NCBI GenBank assembly: GCA_027625215.1
Contig: JAQBWJ010000108.1
Location: 1 to 7,056 of the forward strand
Source of the DNA: Candidatus Poribacteria bacterium
GTDB taxonomy: Bacteria > Poribacteria > WGA-4E > GCA-2687025
Direction of reading: 5' to 3'
DNA: 7,056 bases
The translations under genes and the position numbers were made by a program. The notes beneath the pieces were generated by a model. It did not search any database, was not told the DNA's origin, and saw only the letters and a program-made list of their open reading frames with translations. Position 1 is the stretch's first letter. Every line of letters begins with the position of its first letter. Below are positions 1 through 5,705 of this stretch, piece after piece.

Positions 1-729
1 CTGATCCGCTCAACCGTCAGTCGGGTTGTCCCGAAGATTCCGCCGTCCGTCGTACTCGACGCATTTCGCATCGTGCGCGAGCACGGGATGATCGTCGCAG
101 AGGATGACAAGGAGTCCGTCGACTGTCGAAAGGTATTTCACGCCGCGTTATTGATGTTCGGGTTGTGGCAGTTGGAGAAGGAGTTTGTGCCCGCGCTGGA
201 GCGCGTCGCGTCGATCCGACCGGACCGCGTGTTGGAGATCGGGACGGGGTGGGGCGGCAGTTTGTTTGCGTGGGCGCAGGTCGCCGCTCCCGACGCCCAT
301 CTTATCAGCATCGATCTGCCCGGAGGCATCGCGGGCGGCGGCTACACGCCTGAATACGCGCCGCGCTTCAACCAGTTCCTGTTTCCCGACCAGCGGCTGA
401 CGTGCATCCTACAAGATTCAGCCGCCTTCGAGACCGTCGCGAGAATCCGCAAACTATTAGGTGACGACCCACTTGATCTCCTGTTCATCGACGGCAGCCC
501 TCTCTATGAAGCCGCCTCCGCCGACTATCGCAACTACGCGCCGCTTGTACGAGAGGGTGGAATCATCATTCTGCACGACGTAAAGCACAATCGCCCCACA
601 GACGGGGCAGAGCCGATTGATCGTTCCCGCTTATGGGGCGAATTGAAGCAGAAACATCCACGCCACGAGGCGTTCGTCTCGCCGGATGTGAACGGACAAC
701 ATCTGGGTGTTGGGGTGTTGTTTGTCTGA
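1..729 (+). CDS. Class I SAM-dependent methyltransferase (CmcI/methyltransferase-24 like), probably 5'-truncated by window edge
   Basis: This is a Rossmann-fold methyltransferase expected to move a methyl group from S-adenosylmethionine to an unidentified small acceptor. Motif I (EIGTGWGGS) is encoded from about base 235. It is followed by the acidic end of strand 2 (LISIDLPGG, about 307-330), then LLFIDGSPLYEAA (about 484-520), and LVREGGIIILHDV (about 546-582). That order, with the late HD pair, is typical of the cephalosporin hydroxylase/CmcI-like group. The second-metal/acidic motif usually reads DGDHxY in relatives; here it is DGSPLY. The reading frame is open back to base 1 with no stop and protein-like codon use (LIRSTVSRVVPKIPPSVVLD). 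The in-frame GTG at 73 and ATG at 88 lack a clear ribosome binding site, so the true start probably lies upstream of the window. If it does not, GTG 73 gives 218 residues. It is the only rightward gene and converges on the next gene. The fold is secure; the substrate is unknown. Confidence 0.85.
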   Translation: MIRSTVSRVVPKIPPSVVLDAFRIVREHGMIVAEDDKESVDCRKVFHAALLMFGLWQLEKEFVPALERVASIRPDRVLEIGTGWGGSLFAWAQVAAPDAHLISIDLPGGIAGGGYTPEYAPRFNQFLFPDQRLTCILQDSAAFETVARIRKLLGDDPLDLLFIDGSPLYEAASADYRNYAPLVREGGIIILHDVKHNRPTDGAEPIDRSRLWGELKQKHPRHEAFVSPDVNGQHLGVGVLFV

Positions 730-738
730 TCGTCGTCC

Positions 739-1443
739 TTATTCGCGTTTCAGCGATCCCCACACGACCGCCGTCTTACCAGTTGGATCGACATAGAGGG
801 CGTCTTTATCGACCGCGTTGATGTAGTCGTCATCGGTCGCGCGATAGAGAGGATCATCCGCCCACGTGAACACGTCGTACTGATCGGTGAGGTTGCTGCC
901 GCGCGTCCAGATCATCATGACGTTTTCGCCATTTTTGAGTTCATTGATCGTGCCGCCGTCCGCGCCGAAGTCGCCGTCCCATACCCACGTCCATGTCGCG
1001 GCGTCATTCTCGAAGATGATATGGTCGGGTCGAATGAATGCGGGAGCGACTTGGGGGATTTCATCGCCGTCGTCGCCGAGAACCCAAAGCCAGTCGGAGG
1101 CGTTCGACGGGTTGATGACTCGACCGATGAACCTCCATGGCCCCGCAGAACCTTTGGCGATGCTGATGTCGAAGCGATACAGCAGCCAACCGCTTCCACC
1201 CGCGTTGGTCACGATATCGCCGAACGCGCCGTCGGTCGGTTTGAGCGCGTTTTCAGCGTCGCCGAGTTTGTAGTTTTCGTTTGGACTTCGTTCGTCGAAC
1301 GCCTCTGCCTCGAACCAGATTTGATGCCCGCCGTCGTACTGCGAGACCTTGAACTCGGTCACGGCGAACGCTGAAACGCTCCACGCGATCAGCGCGAAGA
1401 CGATCGACAAGGCGTCGAGTCGAGTTGGTTGATGTGTTTGCAC
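739..1443 (-). CDS. Secreted carbohydrate-binding-like (CBM6/35-like beta-sandwich) protein, Poribacteria type
   Basis: This exported protein of 234 residues has no recognisable catalytic motif. A GTG start at 1443 is chosen because AAGGAG (1451-1456) sits 7 bases upstream and because translation from there begins directly with a signal peptide: R8, a hydrophobic stretch from about 12 to 24, and an AFA signal peptidase I site at 25-27. An ATG at 1623 is in frame, but it would put 60 low-complexity residues before the signal and run into the neighbouring gene. The mature part has YDGGHQIWFEAEAFDE (36-51), GGSGWLLYRFDI, a Trp-rich middle (ATWTWVWDGDFG) and DVFTWADDPLYRATDD (190-205). The early EAE motif and aromatic content resemble family 6/35 carbohydrate-binding modules, and I recall similar stand-alone proteins in poribacterial genomes. 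The role is inferred to be extracellular or periplasmic glycan binding. An 85-base gap separates it from the upstream gene, so it may have its own promoter. It ends 9 bases from the methyltransferase stop. Confidence 0.85.
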   Translation of the reverse strand: MQTHQPTRLDALSIVFALIAWSVSAFAVTEFKVSQYDGGHQIWFEAEAFDERSPNENYKLGDAENALKPTDGAFGDIVTNAGGSGWLLYRFDISIAKGSAGPWRFIGRVINPSNASDWLWVLGDDGDEIPQVAPAFIRPDHIIFENDAATWTWVWDGDFGADGGTINELKNGENVMMIWTRGSNLTDQYDVFTWADDPLYRATDDDYINAVDKDALYVDPTGKTAVVWGSLKRE

Positions 1444-1479
1444 CGTTACACTCCTTATCCTTTGGGGGTTGGTCCTCCC

Positions 1480-1498
1480 GTCCATTAGGTTAATGGAC
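1480..1498. repeat. Perfect 19-base inverted repeat in the intergenic gap
   Basis: GTCCATTA (1480-1487) and TAATGGAC (1491-1498) are exact reverse complements separated by GGT. The repeat lies in the 85-base gap between the carbon-nitrogen hydrolase stop and the secreted-protein start. A second, weaker hairpin (GGCGG 1501-1505 with CCGCC 1516-1520) lies beside it. Neither is followed by a T-run on the leftward strand, so an intrinsic terminator is unlikely. The symmetry and position 5' of the secreted-protein gene would fit an operator or an mRNA stem-loop. The structure is certain; any function is a guess. Confidence 0.4.
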
Positions 1499-1528
1499 TC
1501 GGCGGGTGAGGGCAACCGCCAAATCCCG

Positions 1529-2374
1529 TTATCGAATACGCTCGACGAGTTCGTCGCACCCTCGCTGGAACCAGTCGCGGATACCCGTGTTCTCGGAGTA
1601 CGTGCGTCGCGCCTGCGACCCATTCGCGTCGGAAAGATCGACCGTCTGCGCGATGATCGTGTCGCCGAAATAACCCGCTTCGGCGAGCACGCGCCCGTCG
1701 GGGTGGACGATCTTGGAGTTGCCGTGAGAGTTCCCGTCGCGTCGAAGGTTGTCAGGGTCGGCGGGCGTGTTCGACATGATGAGAAAGATGGAGTTCTCCG
1801 TCGCGCGAGAGACAGGCATCGCGCGGTAGGCGGACAGTTTGTATTCGTGGGTCAACCCCGACTCGCACGAACAGAAGACGCAGACCTTCGCTCCGTTCGC
1901 CGCCGGAAGACGCACAAGTTCCGGGTAACGCACGTCATGACAGATGATAAAACAGCACGGCATGCCCGCCACCGTCACGATGGGCAGTTTGCCTTGATGG
2001 TTGCCGCACCACTTTTCACCCGCGAGAAACGTCTTAGAGTAACGATGCTTCAGCGCGCCGTCGTTCTCGAAGATGGCGAGGGAGTTGTACCATCGCCCTT
2101 CGTCTCGGTGAGCCGAACCCACGACGACGGCGATCTCCCGCTCCCGACATGCCGCCGCGATTCGCGCCTCCGCCCCCTTGAACGCGACTTCGGAGGCGGC
2201 GTCCCAATAGTCTTGACGACAGGTGTACCCGAATAGACAGCCTTCGGGGAACGCGGCAAGTTGAACGCCGTCGTCCGCGCATCGGTGAATGAACGCGACA
2301 ACTTTGTCCGCGTTGTCCGCGACGTTTTCGCCCGTCAATAACTGCACGGCTGCGAGTCGAATCGGATCGCTCAT
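1529..2374 (-). CDS. Carbon-nitrogen hydrolase (nitrilase superfamily)
   Basis: This 281-residue hydrolase should cleave a non-peptide C-N bond (amide, carbamoyl or nitrile) in the cytoplasm; no signal peptide is seen. The Glu-Lys-Cys triad of the superfamily is complete: E44 in AAFPEGCLFGY, K114 in HRYSKTFLAGE and C145 in FIICHDVRYPE. The spacings (70 and 31) and the overall length are normal for single-domain members. E120 follows the lysine in the region where many relatives carry an additional active-site glutamate. SHGNSKIVHPDGRVLAEAG is the usual conserved C-terminal strand pair. The sequence is rich in cysteines around the nucleophile (140, 141, 145, 166, 168), which is somewhat unusual. 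ATG 2374 is preceded by a modest GGGGA. The gene begins 22 bases after the isomerase stop, so it is probably cotranscribed with it. Substrate class (amidase versus N-carbamoyl hydrolase versus nitrilase) cannot be assigned from sequence alone. Confidence 0.93.
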   Translation of the reverse strand: MSDPIRLAAVQLLTGENVADNADKVVAFIHRCADDGVQLAAFPEGCLFGYTCRQDYWDAASEVAFKGAEARIAAACREREIAVVVGSAHRDEGRWYNSLAIFENDGALKHRYSKTFLAGEKWCGNHQGKLPIVTVAGMPCCFIICHDVRYPELVRLPAANGAKVCVFCSCESGLTHEYKLSAYRAMPVSRATENSIFLIMSNTPADPDNLRRDGNSHGNSKIVHPDGRVLAEAGYFGDTIIAQTVDLSDANGSQARRTYSENTGIRDWFQRGCDELVERIR

Positions 2375-2396
2375 CTCTAGTTTTCCCCACGACGCA

Positions 2397-3164
2397 TCAA
2401 CGAATCGCGCGGATCAGTTCTTTCACGAACTTCGGCACGCCCGTCATCGGGTCTTCCTGCGCTTCGTACTCAATGGATGCGTACCCTCGATATCCCGCGC
2501 CCTTGAGGATCGCCACGATGCGGTCCACGTCTGCGTCCTCTTTGCCGCCCGCCGTCGGCACTTCCGACTTCAAGTGGCAGGTGATCGCGCGCTTCGTCGT
2601 GCGTTCAATCGAGCCGTACGGATCAGTGCGGTAGTTCCCCGTGTCGAGGTTGACGGCGAGCCACTCGGAATCGACGCCGTTCAACAACGCCTCCACCTGC
2701 TCGACAGTCGAGGTGATCCCCCCGTGATTCTCCAGCGCCAACATGACGCCATGCTCTGCGGCGACTTCGGCGCACTCTTGCAACGCGGCAATCGTCCAAC
2801 CGCGCGCCTCGTCTTCGGTGTGACCGTCCGGCGTTCCACCCGCGAAGACGCGAATCAACGGCGCTCCCAGCGTAACGGAATGCCCGATCCAGTCCTTCAC
2901 CATCTGCACCTGCTTGGCGCGTTCGCCCGCGTCCGCCCGACAGAAGTTGTTGCCGACAGCGGTGCCGCTGATCTCCAACCCGCGACGCAACGCCATCCGC
3001 TTCACGTCGTAGAGCGTGTCGCGCTCCGTGTTGGGGAAGTAGTAGGCGGTCATTTCCACGCCGTCGAGGTCGAGACCGACCACAATGTCAAAAAAGCCCT
3101 CAAGCGTCATGTCGCCTTTCGACAGGTACTGCCGATAGGAGTACGCGCAACATCCGATGTGCAT
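2397..3164 (-). CDS. Sugar phosphate isomerase/epimerase family protein (xylose isomerase-like TIM barrel)
   Basis: This 255-residue protein belongs to the AP endonuclease 2/xylose isomerase-like barrel family, which typically isomerises or epimerises sugars or inositols using one divalent metal. Four likely metal ligands fall in the canonical order and spacing: E145 (LALENHGG), D174 (VNLDTGNY), H197 (ITCHLKSE) and E232 (ASIEYE). The 29-23-35 spacing is close to that of ketose 3-epimerases. The N-terminus (MHIGCCAYSYRQY) is the usual first strand, and DLDGVEMTAYYFP is the second. The protein is shorter than classic xylose isomerase but normal for this family. ATG 3164 has a GAGAG-type ribosome binding site. 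It lies 24 bases after the PhyH-1 stop and 22 bases before the carbon-nitrogen hydrolase. No signal peptide is present. The exact sugar is not known, and some members are dehydratases or act on hydroxypyruvate, so an enzyme name would be over-reading. Confidence 0.92.
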   Translation of the reverse strand: MHIGCCAYSYRQYLSKGDMTLEGFFDIVVGLDLDGVEMTAYYFPNTERDTLYDVKRMALRRGLEISGTAVGNNFCRADAGERAKQVQMVKDWIGHSVTLGAPLIRVFAGGTPDGHTEDEARGWTIAALQECAEVAAEHGVMLALENHGGITSTVEQVEALLNGVDSEWLAVNLDTGNYRTDPYGSIERTTKRAITCHLKSEVPTAGGKEDADVDRIVAILKGAGYRGYASIEYEAQEDPMTGVPKFVKELIRAIR

Positions 3165-3188
3165 GATCTCTCTTTCCCGTGCGTGACG

Positions 3189-3944
3189 TTATGCCGATGC
3201 GTTGCCCATCAGATGGTTCCACATCTCTCGGCGCAATCGTCGTTCCGTGTAATGTTCCGTTTGACCGCACGCGATGGCGCGCTGTCCGAGTCGACCGTGC
3301 GCCGCGCCGAGACGCGCCGGATCGTGGTTCCAACTCGGAGCGGTCGGTTCGCTGGCGCGGTTGAACAGGAACTTCAACATGAACCGCGTCTTATCGCTTT
3401 TGTTGCGCGACGCCGCATGCCAGATGTCGTAGTGGGTGATCGCCACCGTCCCGGCAGGACCAACGACGGGCACCTGCTCTTTTATGTTGGTGTAGGTGGC
3501 GATACGGTCAGTCGGCGCGTTGCGGAAATGTGTTCCCGGCACGACGACGGTGGGCCCGTTCTCGGTGGTCACGTCTTGCGGGTAGTACATCGCCAACACG
3601 GTGCGAATCTGATGATGTCGCTGGTTCGTTCCGTCCTGATGCCACCCCTGACTGCGCGATCCGGGCGGGTTGACGTGGCAATGTCGATGATTGTTCATCT
3701 GCACATCTTCGCCCAACAAGCTGACGAGCGCGCCGAACACCTTTTCGTGTTTGAACACTTCGTGCAGTTTCGGCACGCGGTCAAGGATCGCGTCGCCGGG
3801 GTTCTCGCCGTCTGTGGCGCGGGCGCATTCGTCGTAGACCGCCTCGTTGAAGCCTTGCGGGAAATCCGCGTTGACAAGGATGTAGCCCTTACAGACAAAG
3901 TCCGCGACTTCCTCATCGGACAGAAGGTGCTGTTTATCGATCAT
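3189..3944 (-). CDS. Phytanoyl-CoA dioxygenase (PhyH) family protein, copy 1
   Basis: This 251-residue Fe(II)/2-oxoglutarate-dependent oxygenase is expected to hydroxylate an unidentified small substrate. The facial triad is H102 and D104 (SQGWHQDGTNQ) plus H176 (DIWHAASRN). R187 (SDKTRFML) is the probable 2-oxoglutarate carboxylate ligand, and ENGPTVVVPGTHF (128-140) is the family's characteristic turn. The HxD aspartate is present, so this should be a hydroxylase rather than a halogenase. ATG 3944 is chosen over a further-upstream in-frame start because GGGAGG lies 6 bases before it, and the 53 extra residues (Arg/Ser-rich) are out-of-frame readings of the neighbouring gene. The start overlaps the 3' end of the preceding 127-residue gene by 11 bases, implying translational coupling. 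It is clearly diverged from the other two PhyH copies here rather than a recent tandem duplicate. Confidence 0.93.
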   Translation of the reverse strand: MIDKQHLLSDEEVADFVCKGYILVNADFPQGFNEAVYDECARATDGENPGDAILDRVPKLHEVFKHEKVFGALVSLLGEDVQMNNHRHCHVNPPGSRSQGWHQDGTNQRHHQIRTVLAMYYPQDVTTENGPTVVVPGTHFRNAPTDRIATYTNIKEQVPVVGPAGTVAITHYDIWHAASRNKSDKTRFMLKFLFNRASEPTAPSWNHDPARLGAAHGRLGQRAIACGQTEHYTERRLRREMWNHLMGNASA

Positions 3945-4317
3945 CGATTTCCTCCCATTTTTCGAGGATGAACTCGTACCCAAGAATGTCGATCTCGCCG
4001 TCTTCAAACGGCGCGCGCTGGTCGGGAAAATGGATGACGCGCCACCCGTCGCGGATCGCCGCTTGGACGTTGCCGTACGGATGCGCCGTCGCCTCCGGGT
4101 CAATCTCGGCGACCCATCCTTCGACAGGCTCGTGAAACGTTGTGGCGATGACGCCGGAACGGGGGCTTAACGACGTTGTGTGAAGATAGAGCAGACGCTG
4201 GCGTTTCTCTCCGCTCCGTAATAACTGTTGCAATGCGTCCAAATCGTCGGCTTTGATGCCGCCGTTTCCCAACTTCGCTCGTGCTGATTCAATCCATCCG
4301 TTGATAGTTGCGTCCAT
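3934..4317 (-). CDS. Uncharacterised 127-residue protein, coupled to PhyH-1
   Basis: I do not recognise a named family. The protein is soluble-looking, with no signal peptide or membrane segment. The N-terminal third is likely helical (INGWIESARAKLG, then DDLDALQQLLRSGEKRQ). The rest alternates strands and turns: LLYLHTTSLSPRSGV, a Gly-Trp segment (EPVEGWVAEID), then YGNVQAAIRDGWRVIHFPDQ and an acidic, aromatic C-terminus (GEIDILGYEFILEKWEE). The C-terminal part from about residue 80 looks the most constrained, and I have a weak recollection of similar segments in other poribacterial hypothetical proteins. ATG 4317 has GGAGG (4322-4326) 4 bases upstream, so this is a genuine translated gene and not a shadow. 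It starts 29 bases after PhyH-2 and overlaps PhyH-1 by 11 bases. That suggests a partner or accessory role to an oxygenase, but this is inference only. Confidence 0.85.
   Translation of the reverse strand: MDATINGWIESARAKLGNGGIKADDLDALQQLLRSGEKRQRLLYLHTTSLSPRSGVIATTFHEPVEGWVAEIDPEATAHPYGNVQAAIRDGWRVIHFPDQRAPFEDGEIDILGYEFILEKWEEIDDR
3951..3956 (-). promoter_or_regulatory. Shine-Dalgarno site that fixes the PhyH-1 start, inside the upstream gene
   Basis: On the leftward strand this reads GGGAGG, 6 bases before ATG 3944. It lies within the last codons of the 127-residue gene that ends at 3934. It settles the PhyH-1 start and suggests that ribosomes finishing the upstream gene re-initiate on the oxygenase. 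Confidence 0.75.
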
Positions 4318-4346
4318 AATTCCTCCGTCATTCAGAAATCATCGCT

Positions 4347-5231
4347 CTATTCGAACTTGCGGAACCCTCTGACGACAAGCCCTCGCTGGTTGTGTGATTT
4401 CGCCTCCGTCGCGCGCCGTTTGTTCTCAGCGCGATTCGCGGTTGTCGTCGCGCCGACGGTCACGAAGTCGTCGATCCGACGGTATCGGTGAATAAACGCC
4501 GGACGCCGTTTCCGTGAGTGGTTCTGCTTCGACCCGTGAATTGTCCGATAGTTGAAAAAGATCGAATCCCCCGCGCTGCCGATCACGGGCACGGCGCGTT
4601 CCCAGGGCCACTCGTCCGAGTCCAACCCAAGATGCGAGAACGTATCGACGTGGCTCAGTTGTCCAAGTTGGTGTGAGCCGGGGACGACGTGCAGCGCGCC
4701 ATTTTCCAAGTCCGTATCGACCACATAACTCAGCGTGGCGACAGGACCCTCGTACCGATGCTCGAAGTACGCCGCGTCCTGGTGGAGGTGTTTCGGATGT
4801 CCGCCGACGGGTTCCTTCACCAAACACTGCCCGTTCCCGAACAGTTCCACGTCCGGACCGACAATCGCTTCCACGATATCCAACGCCTTTTCGTCCAGCG
4901 CGGAGCGGAAGAACGCGCCACTCGTCTGATAGTTGAACGCGAGGACCATGATCTGCTTGTCGCGGTGATAGCCCTCCGGCGCGGGCAGGAACAGCGTTCC
5001 GTCCGGCGTGCGCCAACCCTCAACGATCTTCTCCGCGCGGTCTAGCAGCGAGATCGACGTGTCGCACGCTTGGCCGATGTCGCGGGCGAGCGCGTCGATG
5101 TACGGCTTCATCAGTCCGCGCACGACGAGGCAGCCGTGTTCGTGATAGATCGCCGCCGCGCGCGACACGTCTAGGTCGTCCGCGAACACCTCGATCTCTT
5201 CAACCGCAACGTCCATTTCCGCAATCGCCAT
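4347..5231 (-). CDS. Phytanoyl-CoA dioxygenase (PhyH) family protein, copy 2
   Basis: This non-heme Fe(II)/2-oxoglutarate oxygenase has 294 residues. Iron ligands are H150 and D152 (KHLHQDAAYF) and H232 (YRTIHGSKQN). R243 (or R242) is the probable 2-oxoglutarate-binding arginine, and DLENGALHVVPGSH (174-187) is the family signature. A fully conserved-looking segment, ELFGNGQCLVKEPVGGHPKH, precedes the HxD. An acidic N-terminal extension (AEMDVAVEEIEVFADDLD) comes before the catalytic domain. The C-terminus from about 250 is basic (NRAENKRRATEAKSHNQRG) and may cover the active site or be disordered. ATG 5231 is preferred over an in-frame GTG at 5252 because AGGGA (5240-5244) lies 8 bases upstream of it and the GTG sits almost on the stop of the previous gene. 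It lies 25 bases after the SRPBCC gene and 29 before the unknown. The substrate is unknown. Confidence 0.93.
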   Translation of the reverse strand: MAIAEMDVAVEEIEVFADDLDVSRAAAIYHEHGCLVVRGLMKPYIDALARDIGQACDTSISLLDRAEKIVEGWRTPDGTLFLPAPEGYHRDKQIMVLAFNYQTSGAFFRSALDEKALDIVEAIVGPDVELFGNGQCLVKEPVGGHPKHLHQDAAYFEHRYEGPVATLSYVVDTDLENGALHVVPGSHQLGQLSHVDTFSHLGLDSDEWPWERAVPVIGSAGDSIFFNYRTIHGSKQNHSRKRRPAFIHRYRRIDDFVTVGATTTANRAENKRRATEAKSHNQRGLVVRGFRKFE

Positions 5232-5256
5232 ATTTGAGTTCCCTATTACCACGCGA

Positions 5257-5679
5257 TTACGCGCCGAGTTTCGCTTTCAACCCTTCCAACGCCCCTCGAA
5301 ACACCCCGTTCGCCACGAGATCGACGACCTCTTGTTCGGGAGCAGTCGGGTTGAACGACGCCGTCCATTGCGCGACGCACGACTTCCCGTTGTCCGCTTC
5401 AAGGACGCGGAGTTGCGCCACATAGTTCTCAACAGGCATCGTGCCGTCCGTGATCGCGTAGGAATAGACACGCTCGGCATTGTCGTACGTCAACAAAGGC
5501 TCGACTACGAACCCGCCTCCACCCAAATCGAGGTGGCGAATAATGTCGATCCCCTCCAACTTTGTCGTCAGTTTCAACACGGCGGGCACCCACTGGTCAA
5601 TCGTCAAAAACCCCCCGACGATGCCCCAAATCTCATCCGCAGTCCGGTTGAACTCAACGGTAACGGCGACGCGAGCCAT
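5257..5679 (-). CDS. SRPBCC family protein (START/polyketide cyclase-dehydrase-like)
   Basis: This is a 140-residue protein of the START-like helix-grip fold, which forms one deep hydrophobic cavity for a small ligand; some members are cyclases or lyases and others only bind or carry ligands. The layout matches the family: strand 1 with ARVAVTVEFNRTADEIWGIVGGF (2-24), the Trp-rich loop TIDQWVPAV, IDIIRHLDLGGGGFVVEPLL, then SYAITDGTMPVENYVAQLRV, a late SCVAQWTASFNP strand and the long C-terminal helix EQEVVDLVANGVFRGALEGL. The length is normal for a single-domain protein. No signal peptide is visible. ATG 5679 has an excellent AAGGAG (5687-5692) 7 bases upstream. It sits between PhyH-3 (26 bases) and PhyH-2 (25 bases), so its ligand may be a substrate or product of the oxygenases. 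That link is inferred from position only. Confidence 0.92.
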   Translation of the reverse strand: MARVAVTVEFNRTADEIWGIVGGFLTIDQWVPAVLKLTTKLEGIDIIRHLDLGGGGFVVEPLLTYDNAERVYSYAITDGTMPVENYVAQLRVLEADNGKSCVAQWTASFNPTAPEQEVVDLVANGVFRGALEGLKAKLGA

Positions 5680-5705
5680 CTCTTTTCTCCTTGCTGATGA
5701 TCGTC

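Noticed and set aside
1501..1520. GGCGG/CCGCC hairpin after the hydrolase stop, considered as a terminator
   Set aside because: It has only 5 base pairs, a 10-base loop and no T-run.
1444..1623. Upstream ATG extension of the secreted protein
   Set aside because: The extra 60 residues overlap the 3' end of the hydrolase gene, look non-protein-like, and would bury the signal peptide. The GTG at 1443 has AAGGAG at ideal spacing.
1469..2236. Rightward open frame of 255 codons
   Set aside because: It is antisense to the carbon-nitrogen hydrolase, has an Arg/Val-rich composition, and no ribosome binding site or family motif.
2289..3971. Long rightward open frame (560 codons) across the isomerase and PhyH-1 region
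   Set aside because: It is antisense to two well-supported enzymes with intact catalytic motifs. Its translation is rich in Arg, His and Val with no recognisable domain, as expected for the complement of GC-rich codons.
3945..4103. Upstream start extension of PhyH-1
   Set aside because: The 53 extra Arg/Ser-rich residues are an out-of-frame reading of the preceding gene; ATG 3944 has a perfect Shine-Dalgarno sequence.
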